From positions 124,001 to 188,000 of the forward strand of contig JAMQCK010000006.1 of assembly GCA_024196135.1 (NCBI GenBank): a stretch of 64,000 nt of DNA. Direction: 5' to 3'. Shown in pieces: positions 1 through 11,851 of this stretch. The position numbers were made by a program, and so were the translations under genes. A model generated the notes under the pieces. The model was not told where the DNA came from and did not search any database. It was given only the letters and a program-made list of their open reading frames with translations. Positions within the stretch are counted from its first letter, which is position 1, and every line of letters starts with the position of its first letter. This DNA comes from Pleurotus ostreatus/Saccharomyces cerevisiae fusant (taxonomy: Eukaryota; Opisthokonta).

Positions 1-111
1 TACTATATCCAACTATACCTAGATCTTATGCAAGTGTTTGCCCAAGTCAATCTTCATTTTTCTCGTCTCCCGACAACCCGTAAGTCTTCCCACTCATCCT
101 CAACCGGCTTT

Positions 112-1612
112 CTAACTGCGGTAATCGCCATTGATCTTCACGTAGTCCTGCACAAAAGATCAGCTTCCATCCCAAACCCAGCAAGCCAAACGACGCCAGC
201 CTGCCAAACCACACCAGGAGAGCGAATGACTTACATAGCTCAAATCGCACGTCCAGTACTTCGCCTCCTGGCTGCCCAAACCCAGGTCGACCTCGACCTC
301 GATGTCCTCAAGGCTGAGAATCTCCTTCGCGCGGTCCTCGTCGACCTTCTCAGGCTCGCCGTTCACGAGAAGCGGGAGCCGGGCGGAGCCGTCGGAGGGA
401 ATGAAGGTGACGTTGACCTTGGTGGTGTCGATGGCGGCGCCGTTTGAGAGCGGGACGGAGCCGGTGGCGGCGAGAACGCGGCCCCAGCTGCAGAAGGTGT
501 TTAGTGGTTGGGAAGGGTGGGATGTAAGATGAATCTTACTTAGCATCCTCTCCAAACAGAGCAGTCTTTACGAGTGCCGACGTCGAGATCTTGCTAGCAA
601 TCTTGTGCGCGTCCTCGTACGTGGGTGCATTCTTCACCGACACCGTCACGAACTTCGTAGCGCCCTCGCCATCCCGCACCACAAGCTGCGCCAATTGCAC
701 CGTGAAGTCCTTCAGCTCCTCCTGGAACGCGCCGAACGCCGGGTCCTCCGCCGTCAGCTCCTTCCCGCCCGCCGCGCCGTTCGCCAGAGCCACAATCGTG
801 TCGTTCGTCGACATGTCCCCGTCAACACTGATTGAGTTGAAGCTGCGGTCGACCGCGTACGCAAGCGCCTTCTGCAACGCCTTCGGAGCCACCGCCGCGT
901 CCGTCACCACACACCCCAGAAGCGTCGCATGAGGCAGCGCGGGCGCCATATCCGGGTGGATCATCCCCGCGCCCTTCGCGATGCCCGCCATCCGGTAGGT
1001 CACCTCGCCCAGCGTGAACGCCCTTGCGACCATCTTCGGGAACGTGTCCGTCGTCATGAACGCCTTCGCCGCCTGCTCCCAAGCGGCGAAGTCGCTGCCC
1101 AGCTTGCCCGCCGACGCGCGGATGCCGTCCAGGATCTTTGCGATGGGCAGCGTCTGTCCGATGACGCCCGTCGACATCACGAGCGTCGAGGGATTTGCGC
1201 CGCCCTTCGAGGACAGGACGGCTTTATCGGTCTCCCTGGACATCGCCCACGCATCCTTCATCCCCTGCGTGCCCGTCACTGCGTTCGCGCAGCCGCTGTT
1301 GACCACGATGGCGCGCGCCCTGCCTCCATTTTTCTCCAGCACCTCTTGCGAGACGAGCACTGGCGCCGCCTTAAACGCGTTCCGGGTAAAGCACGCTGCA
1401 GCGGACGCCGGAGCATCCGTGGTCGACACGACGAGCGCCAGGTCGTTCGCCGACGCGTCCTTCTTCACGCCGCAGTGCGAGCCGCCCACCGCATAGCCCA
1501 CGGGAAACTTGCTGGACAGGATGGGCTTATGCAGATGCGCCTTAGAGGGCGTCTGACCCGACATGCCGCGAGTCACAACGCGCGCCGCAATGGTGAAGGA
1601 GCCAGTCCGCAT
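112..1612 (-). CDS. ARG7: Arginine biosynthesis bifunctional protein ArgJ (mitochondrial ornithine acetyltransferase)
   Basis: The protein moves the acetyl group of N-acetylornithine to glutamate, closing the cyclic arginine pathway in the mitochondrial matrix; many ArgJ proteins also make N-acetylglutamate from acetyl-CoA. Three exons are seen (1612-540, 487-235, 147-112). The joins restore [14 protein letters not shown] and a C-terminus ending INGDYRS, both typical of the family. Visible motifs are [18 protein letters not shown], and the self-cleavage region HATLLG, whose Thr becomes the nucleophile of the beta chain, followed by [13 protein letters not shown]. The Met at 1612 opens a basic, Ser/Thr/Arg-rich leader ([16 protein letters not shown]) that suits mitochondrial import. 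The frame stays open upstream to 1816, but that part does not look like protein. There is a short insertion between the HPDM and ATLLG motifs; I believe other basidiomycete ArgJ proteins also differ here, but have not checked. Confidence 0.95.
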
Positions 1613-2154
1613 GGATTTCTTTGTACAAACGCGAGTGCTTAGCCAGGGTGAAGTACATACAAACATCTGGTATATACCTGACACGAGGACAGCATACTGG
1701 AATGTCGCGTTCTTCCGCGGAGGCGCGTCAGCGAGGAGAAGCTGTATAACGCGTCTGATAGAACGATGAACGACGGAGACTTTGCTCTCCCACCCCTCCG
1801 TTACTTCGACAATCAAGAGGTCTGAAAGCGACGTGCAGGACGAGAAGTCGCTGCTCAGATGGTTGTAGGAAAGGGAAAGCGGTCAGCGGCAAATTTGACT
1901 CAAATCGCGCACATCACGTGAAATCAATTTCACGATCATGTGATATACAAAGTTCAACTTACACTGGCACTCATAACTATACGTGCGCCAATCCCTCGTT
2001 GTCTGCCAAGGTGCGAAGGTTGAAACAATATGAACACACTTGTGATTCATACATGGAGGCGGTTCGCATGACATACACATAGTCGATGAAAGATCACTGC
2101 CAGTAAGTACTACACATAGTCCAGCTAATCAAAGTAAAAAAAGTTCATCTGCGA
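1613..2154. other. Intergenic: ArgJ upstream region and 3' flank of the BTB gene
   Basis: About 540 bp without a supported gene. It holds the presumed ArgJ promoter on the minus strand, which contains a CACGTG E-box inside a perfect inverted repeat (listed separately). The ORFs here are short and have no recognisable content. Confidence 0.6.
1917..1934. promoter_or_regulatory. Perfect inverted repeat with overlapping CACGTG E-box
   Basis: CGTGAAAT and ATTTCACG are exact reverse complements separated by two bases. A CACGTG hexamer at 1915-1920 overlaps the left arm. The site lies about 300 bp upstream of the ArgJ start. CACGTG is the classical target of bHLH factors (Cbf1/Pho4 type). A role in regulating ArgJ is inference only. 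Confidence 0.35.
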
Positions 2155-5100
2155 TCACTGCTGGGATGCTTTCGCTCGCTCCTTCGCCCTCTGCTGCTGC
2201 GCCCTCTTCTTTGCACTCTTAGAGAGACCTTTCCCATCTGAGGGCACAGGGGTCCCGCTTCTGGACGAGGCCATGTCCCCGTCCACAGGCGTCTGCACGC
2301 CATCGTCCTTGCCCGCTGCAGCGGAGATGGGCACCGAAGACACAGGCGTGGAGACGGCAGGCTTGTCGGCACCCCCACTAGAGGTGCGCTTATTCTGCCC
2401 GTCTTCCGGCTTGCTATCGGTCGTCACTGCCAGCTCCGGCTTGTTCTTGTTCTTTTTCTTCTTCGACTTCGCCGTGCCTTCCGACGTCTTGTCAGTCGCG
2501 TTAGCGGCGGGCGCATCCGTGCTTGCGTTGCCTGACTCCGCTGGAACGATGTCCACCGTGGCCTCATCCTTCTTCTCCTCGGTGGTCGATGCCTCTGACT
2601 TTGTAACGCCCGCGTCATCGGTTGTGGACATGTCCTTCGAAGGTGCATCTCCCTCCCCTTCCTTCGCCGCCGTCTCGCCCGCCTTGTCTGCGTCGGCTTC
2701 CGACTTTGCAGGTACCTCGGCGTTCTCCGCTGGCTTGGGCTGCTCGGCCTGGGTCTCTGCAGTCTCGGGCGCAGTCTCCGACGCAGGTGCTGGTTCGCTG
2801 GCGGAAGGCGCGCTGACATCGAGAAGAGGGCCCTCCGACGTCTCCGCCTTCGAGGTCAAGACCGTAGCGGCATCATTGGTGGGGTTAGGTGCAGGTTCAC
2901 TCGAGTCAGAAGCCGCTGCTTGCCGAGGAACTGCCGTCCCGAGCGCAGCAGAGGGATCGCCACCTTCAGCTGCTACTGCGGGCTCAGTCGCCTCGCTCTT
3001 CGCGACATCCTCGACCTTGGTCGCGTCGGAATCACCTAGGACTACGTCAGGTTAAGCGGCCTTCAATGAAATATATGGCACGTACCCTTCGCCTCATCTG
3101 CCGCACCCTGCGTCGCTGGAGTAGGCTCGTTGTCCTTCACAGCACCATTGGGCTGCGCCGCCTCTGCGACGCCCTCCTTCACCGTCGCCCGGGCGTCCCC
3201 CGCGTCCGGACTGTCCGCTGACGCAGCCAAAGCCGTCACATCGCTCGCCGGTCGGGCTGCATCCACGGTCGCGGACGCCGGCGCAGAGAGCTTCGCTTGA
3301 GCTTCTGTTGTACTAGAAGCGTCCTCGGGCTTGCCTTGATCGACAGCACGATCCTTGTCCACGTCGCTGGCGTTCACGTCCTTGGTAGGTGCTGCGTCGC
3401 CTTTGTCCTCCTTGACCTCTGCCTTCCCCTCCGCAGAGAGCAAGGGGGAATTCTCGTCGGAGACGGCATCCGCAGGCTGAGAAGTCGAAGGTGGGGGTAC
3501 AGTAGCTGGCTGGGTTACATCGGAGACGACAACGGGATCGTCGGCGTTGGCAGGAGTCTGACTGTCGGCTTCTCCAGCTTCTCCAGGCTTCGACTCTGAT
3601 GACTTATCTGGCGCTGCGAGGTCGTCAGCTGCCGACGACGACTTGTCGGCCGTTGTCTGCGATGCGGTGAGGTCAGTTGGTCCGGCTGCAGGGTTCGAAG
3701 CCTGGCCAGTAGATTGGGCTGCTGGGTCAACTGCGGTAGTTGGGAGCGTTTTCGAGGCGGGTAGCTCTGGTTGAGTATTTGACTTGCCAACGTTCGTTTC
3801 GTCTGCGACCCTCGGCTTGTCAATGCCTTCCGCCGGCTTCAAGCCCTCCGCATTCGTTGTCGCAGCACCCTCCGATGAAAGCGGCTCCTTGATATTCTCC
3901 GTGCCCTTCGCCGCGCTCGTAGGCACATGGCCAATCCTCATCGGTTCTGCAGCCTTCCCAGGCGGTACAGGCCACGTTGGTGGTATGGGGTGACCACTGG
4001 AGGTCCTACGCGACGACAACGGGGACGGCGGTGCCGCCGCTCTGACAGGAGTGGCGGGCGTTGTCGGCGACGAAGTGACCTTAGGCGACGGGGGTGAATG
4101 CGATGTCACGGACCTACCCACCTCTGGCTTTCCAGCCGTCGAAGCCACCGCTTGCAGCCTGGCGTTGAAAGGGTTGCTCTTTGCGTGGGGCTGCGGAGGG
4201 GGTGCCTGTGTAGCCTGGCGCCGTGCGGGCTCACTTTCGCCCGGGGATGATTCGTTGAAGCCGAATTCTTTGCCAATGGTTTCCTTAATCTTGCTCAATT
4301 TCCCCCAGCTGCCCCAACCAAAGCCAGCGCTCTTGGGACTTTCTGTGGCCGGCTTCGGCGCTTGGGATGTCGAGAGAGGATCCAATCTCCTAGACTGGGC
4401 GGCAGCAGATGGCGCACTACGAGGTTGTGGCGAAGGCGCGTCCTTGGGTCGAGCCGGGGTAGGGAAGACCGGTTGGGGGGTGCTGGAAGCCCACGGGGTT
4501 GCAGACGGAGGCGGGATAGAAGGCTGCTTATGATTAGGCCCAGTGTCCCCTCGCGCCGAATGAGTGTCCGCCGCATCCGAAGCTGAATACCTCTGATCAG
4601 CATATATATTCGACACTCGTATGCGGTACTCACCATTGGACGTACGAGACTTCTCTTGGACATGCGGCACGTGCGTGCAATCAGCAGCAGCCGCGGCGCG
4701 TGCATCGGAAAGCGGGATATCAGGAGAAATAAGCCCCACATTAGCCTTGTCCTTGTCCTGAGTGTCGCTGGGCTTGACGGAAATGCTAGCTTGAGCAGCA
4801 GCTTGCAGCCCGTCGTCGGACGAAGGCTTAGGTGCAGCGGGAATTGTAGTGCTGGCTGAGCTGAGGTCCTCGCTCTTGACCGGTTTCGCGGGCCCGTCTG
4901 GACGATCTTGCGATAACGATACCACCGGCTGCTCCTTGCTGGGAGGGGAGGAGTGCGCCTCCTTGTCGGAAGCGAGCGCCGTCACATTTGCCTCATCCTC
5001 TGCAGAGGGAATGCCGTCTGCGACGAGTTCGTCCTTCGTTAACGCGACCGGTTCAGCGGAAATGTCCTTCCCCTCGCTCGGCTTGGTCTGCGTCTCGGGA

Positions 5101-8100
5101 AGTGGTGACGAGTGTGCTTGCGAGGCTGAAGAGGACACGGGTGTCTTGTCGGAGGCAGCAGATGGTTCATCCGCCTTCGACTGTTGCGTTGTGGGAGCGG
5201 AGCCCTCTGGCAAGTCCGAGGCCGATGTGTCCCCAGTCTGGGGCCGTCCATCGCCTGCCGGCTCAGCCTCTCCTTCTGGCAAAGACGGGGTCTGCTGCAG
5301 TTGAGGCTCTGCGACGGAGACGACCTTTTCCGCGACATCGACAGGTTTTGTTGCACTGGCCTCTGTGGTTGAGGGAACGGCGGGGCTCGCCGTCTCCTGT
5401 GCGGGCAACACATTCGCTTCGACCTGCGTGCTCAACTCCCCAGCATCGGGCTTCGATTCCTCGGGTGCTGGCGTAGGTGGACTAGACTCCGCATCCGCGA
5501 GCTTCTCAGCAGCGACCTTAGCAGCTCTCTTGAGCGCTTTCCTTTGCTTGTTGGTCAGCTTTCCCGCAGCAGTATCAGAGGCTACAGTGGCCTCCTGTGT
5601 CGCCGAGGGAGATGTCTTGTCGGACCGCTCTTGAACCGATGTCGTCGCTGCCTGTTCGTCGGAGACAGTAGGCGCAGTAGCCGATTCGGAGGCGTCTTGC
5701 TTGGGAGACAGGGCGACGAGCTCCGACGCCTGATCGCCACAGGGAGTCGCTGATTCTTGTTCGTTCTTCTTGCCGCCCTTCTTCTTGCCAGACTTCGCTC
5801 CACCGGGGGCCGCCTTCGACTCAGCTGAGGCTAGTGTAGACTTCACCTCTGCGTTCGACTGCGACGGAGCGGCCAGCTCGGGTGCAGCTGGGGTTTCGAC
5901 CTTCGTCGAATTAGTAGGCGGCACATCCTCTGCCGTCAATTCGTACGGCGCGGCTGGGTCCGTCTTGGTACTAGCAAGGTCCTGGGACGCTGCAACCTCA
6001 GGCTCTGCTTTAGGCGACGGCATAGGTTGGGATGGAACGGTCGTCTCATCCTCTGCTACAGTCGGCGCAGATTCTGGCTCACGCCCGACTGCGGCCTCAG
6101 GAGCAGTAGCTACTTCTGGCGCATTGGGAGGCTCATCTACGTCGCCTAACGACGGCGTAAGCTCGACCGCCGCAACAGGAGCAGGCTCGACCGTCGCGGA
6201 GGGAGTAGCGAGCGTCTCTGCGGCAGAAAGAGCAGGCTCGACCTTGCTGTCGGAAGGATTGGGTTTGCTTAAGACGTCCGCAATGGCGAGAGTAGGCATA
6301 GTCTCGGTAGCGGGAGGCTTGGGCTCATCTTTGGGCGCGTCAGACGGCAGTGGACCGTCGGGCACAGAAGGCGCGGGCTCAACCGTGGCAATCGTTGTCG
6401 TAGGCTCAGCCTTGATCTCGGACTCCACAGGCTCCTTCTTCTCTGCCTCGACTTTGGTTTCGGTCGGAGCGAGCTTCACCTCAGGCGCAGGAGTGGGTTC
6501 AGCCTTCGCGGGCGGTATGACGGCCTCAGCTTGGTTCTTGGCCGGGGTAGACTCTTCCTCGCGCACAGACGTCGCCGGCTCAGCTTGGGGCTCCGAAACA
6601 GTGGGCACCGAAGGAGTGAGCTCGGCCTTGGCCGCGGAAGGAGCGGGCTCAGCAACGGACGCAGGAGGCGCGGCGTCCTCCCTCGGTGCAGATGGAGCGG
6701 TCTTGGACTTGGAGCGAGACCGATTGCGCTTGCTCTTCTTAGCGGATGTTGTGGACGCTTCCGCAGGCGCGACCGAGGGTGCAGCCTTCTCCGCAGCCTT
6801 CTCCGTAGACTTCGGCGAAGGGGATGGAGATCTCTCCTTGGACAGAGTAGTAGCGGGCTCAGTCTTGGGGTCGGAGGCGGGAGGTGCAGACGCAGGTCCA
6901 TCCTTTGTAGCGGCGCCCGACTTCTTCGCCTTGGTCGCGGGGGCCTGCAGCTTGGCTTGAGAGCTCTTAGCGGCAGGTTCGGCCTTGACCTTGGACGGTG
7001 CAGATGCAGGAGGCGGGGGCGTCGGAGGCACAGGCGTCTCCGTCAGCGGCGCTTGTGGGGGCCTCGTCGACAGCACATCTACAGGCGGCTTTACCGGCTC
7101 GATGGGCGTCTCCGGAACCGACCGCTCCTCTGGCTGCTTCGCTGGCTTCTCCTCCTTCAACTCCTCGACCGGCTTGAGCTCCTCAACCGGAGTCTGTTCC
7201 ACAGGCGTGAAGTTGAGTAGCGTCGCTGATGGCAGACTGCTCAACGGGACTGCCGTGACCGGCGTCTCCGGCGCATACATCGCGAAAGGCTGGAATACCG
7301 GCGCATCGGGCTCGTCCACGGGCGGGATATGTGCGACCGCTTCCTCGAAGACCTCCTCGCCGTCCCCGAACGACTGCCAGTCCTCTGCGTCGTGGAAAGA
7401 CTCAGCACCACCGTTGACCGACATGTCCGAGTCGACATCGTAGTAGTTGGTGACGCGGGACGAGGAGCGGCGACCGCCCATGCTCATACGAGATGAGGAA
7501 CGGCGAGTGAAACCGGGGGTGCCGCTGCGAGAGCCGCTGGGACCAAGGCTGGCATTACGCTCCAAGTTGCGAAGGATATTGTAGCTGAGCGGGGTGCGCG
7601 TGGACTTCTTCTCGTCGTCATCCCAGGTCCACGCGTCGACATCCTCCCTCTGCTTGCCCTTGCCGTCAGGAATGTCGCTGACATCCGAGTCCGACGTCCT
7701 CTTCGGCGGCACGCTCTCGACAATCCGCGGCGGCTCGGCACGCGTGGAGGTGCTGGCATATTTCCCGTTCAAGGCAGAGTAGGATGTACGGATAGGCGGG
7801 GGGCTCTTGCTCTTGACCTTCTTCGCGTTCGATTTGCGTCGTTGCGGTGGCGGAGGCAGCGGCGATCCCGGCTCGATGGTCGGAGAGAAGATGCGGCGGA
7901 CAGAAGTGGGAGTAGACTGGCGTGTGTTAGCCCTTGAGGATGTGCGCGAGACCGGAGGTGTAGGCGTAGGCGAACGAGGTGGCGGGGGTGACGGACTCCG
8001 CGGTCGCTCCTGGAACGAGTAGCGTTGCGCCGTCGGAGTGGGAGGCGTCGAGTAGGTTGCCGTGGAATACGTGCCCGAAGTTGACCTCGACATTGGGTTC

Positions 8101-9021
8101 GACGCCCGTCGCCTACTGCCCTTGGAGAACTTGCGCCTCGTAGGGCTGCCTGCAATCGATCCCTGCCGAAACATGAGCTGACGCCTTACGCCGCACAAGG
8201 GAGTGGACTCACTTCGTACGCCTGGGGATACAACATATCCACGGGAGGTGCCTCGATGTCGAACACGTCCTTCACGATCTCTTCCATCTCGTCGCGGCGC
8301 AGCCCAGCAGGCGCCAATTCGCGCTGGGGACCCGCCCGCGCGAGTTCCCGCGCCTGCGCGAGCATGATAACTGTCGAGAGACCGAGCCGTTCGCCCTCGT
8401 CGAGCGTGATCGGGTCGGCGCGCTCTGCAAGCGCTGCATAACATGGAACCAGCTTCCTCCTGTCGACGTCGTAGTCCTGATACATCACAACACGGTCGAT
8501 ATCGGGGACGTAGAGCTTGTCCAGCTCCCGAACCGCGAGTTCGTGTACATCCGGAAAGCCCCATCGGTACGCCAGACGGAGGATGATCTGCCAATCCCTC
8601 GCGCTCTTGTCATACAGCGAGTACTGGAAGGAAGACACGTTCACATTAGCATCCGCTAGTTAGACGCCGAGCCTCGATCGCGCACCTTGGGGTTGTAGAA
8701 CACCCAGTTGAACTTCGCAAACTCATCGCTGGTGACATAGTCCAACTGGATTGCATTGTCGTCGCTCGCGCCCTGACGTGTCGCGCCAGGCGAGGCAGGC
8801 GCTAACAAGATGCGGCGAAAGAACTCGGATTCGCGCTCGTAGAAGTATCTGTGAACCCGGAATCGAGTGTGATCGACCTAGGGCAGACAGCGCGAATCAG
8901 TCAAACGAAACGTCTCGCTTCGATAGCAGGGCAGCACACGCACCACGAGATGCAGGTCCCCCGTGCTAATGTAATACTCTTCATGTCTTCGTAGACCGCC
9001 GTACGGCGAGCCTGGATTCAT
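2155..9021 (-). CDS. BTB/POZ domain protein with very long disordered tail
   Basis: Six exons are proposed: 9021-8944, 8877-8686, 8623-8213, 8162-4636, about 4584-3086, and 3035-2155. They sum to about 2,195 codons. Residues 10-90 match the BTB fold common in agaricomycetes: EEYYISTGDLHLVVDHTRFR, then HRYFYERESEFFRRIL and FAKFNWVFYNPKYSLYDKS. A helical segment of the usual BTB C-terminal type follows (DWQIILRLAYRWGFPDVHEL, then YVPDIDRVVMY). The remaining ~1,950 residues are low-complexity, rich in Pro, Ala, Ser, Thr, Glu and Lys. They carry many AEPAPS- and KAEPTP-like units, two SGKKKGGKK/KSKKKKNKNK patches and a basic end (KSAKKRAQQQRAKERAK). BTB domains usually dimerise and can recruit Cul3; the target here is unknown. 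The start at 9021 was chosen because it gives an in-frame lead into the BTB strand. The intron near 4585-4635 is 51 nt and has no stop, so its removal is uncertain. Confidence 0.8.
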
Positions 9022-9497
9022 GTTGGCGTGACTGGGTCGTGAGGGTGGGTAGAGAAGTGGAGGGGGGAGCTAATGGTACAAGCCGCGGTGAGAGCAGGCT
9101 GCAGGACGCGAAATTTGTCGTCCTAGGATAGCAGGCTGCGCGCCTCGAGGCGGGGTAGGGTACACGAGCCCTTCGAACTTCCCCGATTCGTACCTTCCGT
9201 TCATTTTGGAAATAATTGAGCACGTTACCGCGCCTCGTGTAGAGGTGACATACTGATGTTGGACCCACACTGGCGGCCATAAAGGTCCTAACCCGCTCTA
9301 CTGATCTTTCTTCCCTTCCTTTGCTAGTGATCCCGCCTTGAGAATACACAGAACGAAGGATCAGCTGCAAAGCACCCTCGCTTGGTCAATGTGATCAGGA
9401 ATATTGTGGTAATTCTTGGTGAGTAGAATTGGTAGTGTACATATCGTGCGCATTGGCATTGTGGATGTCGCGCTGAGGATTGGATCTGTGTCGCGAT
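9022..9497. other. Intergenic: BTB gene promoter and TSR3 3' flank
   Basis: About 475 bp with only short overlapping ORFs. It should hold the promoter of the minus-strand BTB gene and the TSR3 terminator. No clear motif stands out. Confidence 0.5.
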
Positions 9498-10614
9498 CTA
9501 TCGAACGGAAGCCGCTGCATCGGACTCATCCGACGAGTCTGGAGGCTCGTCGTCGTCACTGGGTAAATCCCACTGCTGATGGTTTGGGTTTGCGACTAGT
9601 AAATCATCCCCTTCCTCGTCTACGATATCAATCAGTGCCTTTAAGACCGGTACAGGACTGGAGTAGAGCGTACCTCGTTCTTTCCGAGACTGAGCCCAGC
9701 TCGCGTCCAGCTGAGCGATGATCTCGTCCTGCTTCCGCGATACCTCTTCCGCAGTATGACATTGTCGATACTGCTCGATCAACGACTTGTTGACCTTCCA
9801 GAACGACGCCCCCCATCCAAAGCCGCTCAGCAGGCGCTCCGCATACTCGTCAAACCCGGTGATGTAGAAAGCGGCGGCGAGGGCCTCGACGCAGTTCAGC
9901 CGCCACGGCTTGCCGTAATTTACGGGATTGCTTGCAATGAGGTAGGGTACTAGGTTTTAAGCTTCAGTACACGTCTTTGGGATGATCAAAGTGGAGGGAC
10001 GCACGTAAACGCTCGTGCGGGCTCGCGATCTTGTTGAATGGGACATCGTCTAGGCGTGCCCAAGAGCATTCAACTACGGCAACGCCGCCCTTGAGTACTA
10101 TGTCCCTATCACATGGCGCTACCACTTGCGAGGCTTTTGGACTACAGATGCACCGATCAGCAGGTGCGAGACGAGGGAGCAGAAGATACGAACGATACGA
10201 CGATGCCTCTGAATTTCGATGGCACCTTGAGTTCCTTGATCAGACCGAGACGAGAAAGCTTCTTCCCAGAGCATCTCTTGGGATCGCAGTGGTCAAAATC
10301 CTGCGACGATCATGAATACGAGACTGAGTACGCTGGCGAGCAACGCACCCACATAGCGACTGGCACGTCAATCGTAACCTGCTCGTCTGCGCATTCATTC
10401 ATATGCATACAATCAATCTGGCAGAAAGCGTACCGTCATCTGACCCGCTTCCCTCCTCCTCCTCATGCCCCGCAACATCGTCTATAGCGCTGTCCGGCCG
10501 CTCGTTGATGCCCAGCTGGTGGCGCGCATGATGACCAGCATGCCCCCCGCCCCCTCTGCCGCGTCCTCTTCCCCTTCCCCCTCTTCCTTTCGAGTTCGCA
10601 GGCTTCTTTCCCAT
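9498..10614 (-). CDS. TSR3: 18S rRNA aminocarboxypropyltransferase Tsr3
   Basis: Tsr3 adds the aminocarboxypropyl group from S-adenosylmethionine to the hypermodified pseudouridine of 18S rRNA, a late cytoplasmic step in 40S maturation. Six exons (10614-10434, 10386-10349, 10300-10194, 10141-10005, 9949-9674, 9619-9498) sum to exactly 286 codons plus stop. Seen in order: a Gly/Arg-rich N-terminus ([16 protein letters not shown]), then [38 protein letters not shown], and the signature [20 protein letters not shown] followed by [19 protein letters not shown]. An acidic tail ends the protein ([14 protein letters not shown]), as usual in fungi. The last intron (9620-9673) is 54 nt and in frame; removal gives [13 protein letters not shown]. 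The gene is head to head with mL41, 123 bp away. Confidence 0.93.
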
Positions 10615-10737
10615 TTTTGAGTGGATATATGCGCTTGGAGGGAGATGTCCGGCGCCTGCAGAGTTGATGCCGAGTCGCGGGTGACGGAGAGAAGTTCGAT
10701 CGGTCCAAGCGGCACACCGTCTCTCTTTCCGACCACA
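10615..10737. promoter_or_regulatory. Short divergent promoter between TSR3 and mL41
   Basis: Only 123 bp separate the two start codons, which face away from each other. Both genes must therefore use overlapping promoter and 5' UTR sequence. No TATA box is visible, as is common for housekeeping genes. Shared control of the two genes is inference. Confidence 0.6.
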
Positions 10738-11362
10738 ATGCTCCCGACGGCGGTCAGACTCTCGAAGGCGTCGCGCCGGCCGTTGACCCCCAAGCGCGGG
10801 AACAAGGACTACTACAAGGGTGCGTACACTACACCGCACGCTAGAATACGAAGACTGACCGCAATGTAGGCACCCGGCAGGCCTTCCTCCCCAAGGGCAC
10901 CCGCACCGGTGCACCCGGTCGTCACGTCGTCGGCGGCAAGGCCAAGTATCGCCTCATAGACGAGAAGGTCCGCGTCTTCGTCGCCCCGCCCCTCGAGCAG
11001 ATTGTGAACTCGCCGGTGCGTCGTACACGCCTTGCGCTCCGTCCTGCACACTAACCCAACCCACCTTCTCTACCCAGCTAAAACCCTACGTCGCGCAAGA
11101 TGTGCACCTGAAGAAGCAGGAGCTGAACGCCGTGTGGGGCAAGTTCACTAGCAAGCGTGGCGTTACACCGTCCCTCTTCCTGCAGAAGTCGCGCGAGGCA
11201 TTTGCGGAGTTGCAAGCGACGTACCCGGAGGGTGCCGCCGCTGCAGAGGGAAGTGCAACTGCAGAAGCTTCGACGTCGTCGGGTGCACCAAGAGCAGTAC
11301 CACCACCTTCCGGGGAGGCCGAGCCGGTCACGCAGAAGTCGTCGTTCTGGTCACGATCATGA
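10738..11362 (+). CDS. MRPL27: Mitochondrial large-subunit ribosomal protein mL41 (MRPL27)
   Basis: A structural protein of the mitochondrial 54S ribosomal subunit. Three exons (10738-10819, 10870-11015, 11078-11362) sum to 170 codons plus stop. The protein starts with a basic presequence-like stretch (LSKASRRPLTPKRGNKDYYK) and continues TRTGAPGRHVVGGKAKYRLI then DEKVRVFVAPPLEQI. This GRHV...Y.LIDEKVR.FV.P pattern marks the mL41/Mrpl27 family. VWGKFTSKRGVTPSLF follows, then a low-complexity Ala/Ser/Pro tail ending KSSFWSRS. The identification rests on the central motif. Confidence 0.88.
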
Positions 11363-11851
11363 GCAGAGGTGCGCTGCCTTCTTTTCACGTTGGATCAGTA
11401 CTTACGCGCCGTACAGCATTCCCGGATCGACCATACTGCACTTATTCACCTGTTAATGAGCATATGTTATTGCACCTCCCTTCCCCTCGACTGCATGCGT
11501 GACCTGCGCGCTACATAAACGCGCGAAAGCCGCGCTCTCCCCAAATGGACAAGGTGCTGTTTTGAAGGCAGCTTCCACCGCTGCGACCTCCCTCCCTCAC
11601 GGTGAATCGGGACAAAACATCGCAAAGCAAATTAGACGAGTCTACTAACAGTACAAAAGAGAACAAGTTCACCGAAAATACATTCCAACAGATATACAAT
11701 ATAGGTATCGCAACGCGCGCCGAGTCCATCGAGTGCGCTTGTGGCAGTAAAGAGAGCGCAATCGGCAGTAGGGAGAGTGTGCGTTCTGCAGCAGACGCTT
11801 TCACCGTACTGCGAAAGTCCACATATTTATATGCATGCGAGGAGAAAGAGC
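11363..11851. other. Intergenic between convergent mL41 and TUP1
   Basis: About 490 bp between the 3' ends of two converging genes. It is AT-richer than its surroundings in parts, as expected for 3' UTRs. ORFs up to about 136 codons on either strand carry no recognisable protein sequence. Confidence 0.5.

Noticed and set aside
591..1642. Long plus-strand frames across ArgJ (up to 237 codons)
   Set aside because: They mirror the GC-rich third positions of the minus-strand ArgJ gene and have no protein-like motifs.
5770..6960. 396-codon plus-strand frame opposite the BTB gene tail
   Set aside because: The sequence is an Ala/Ser/Gly antisense shadow of the low-complexity tail; the minus strand has the linked BTB domain and a consistent exon sum.
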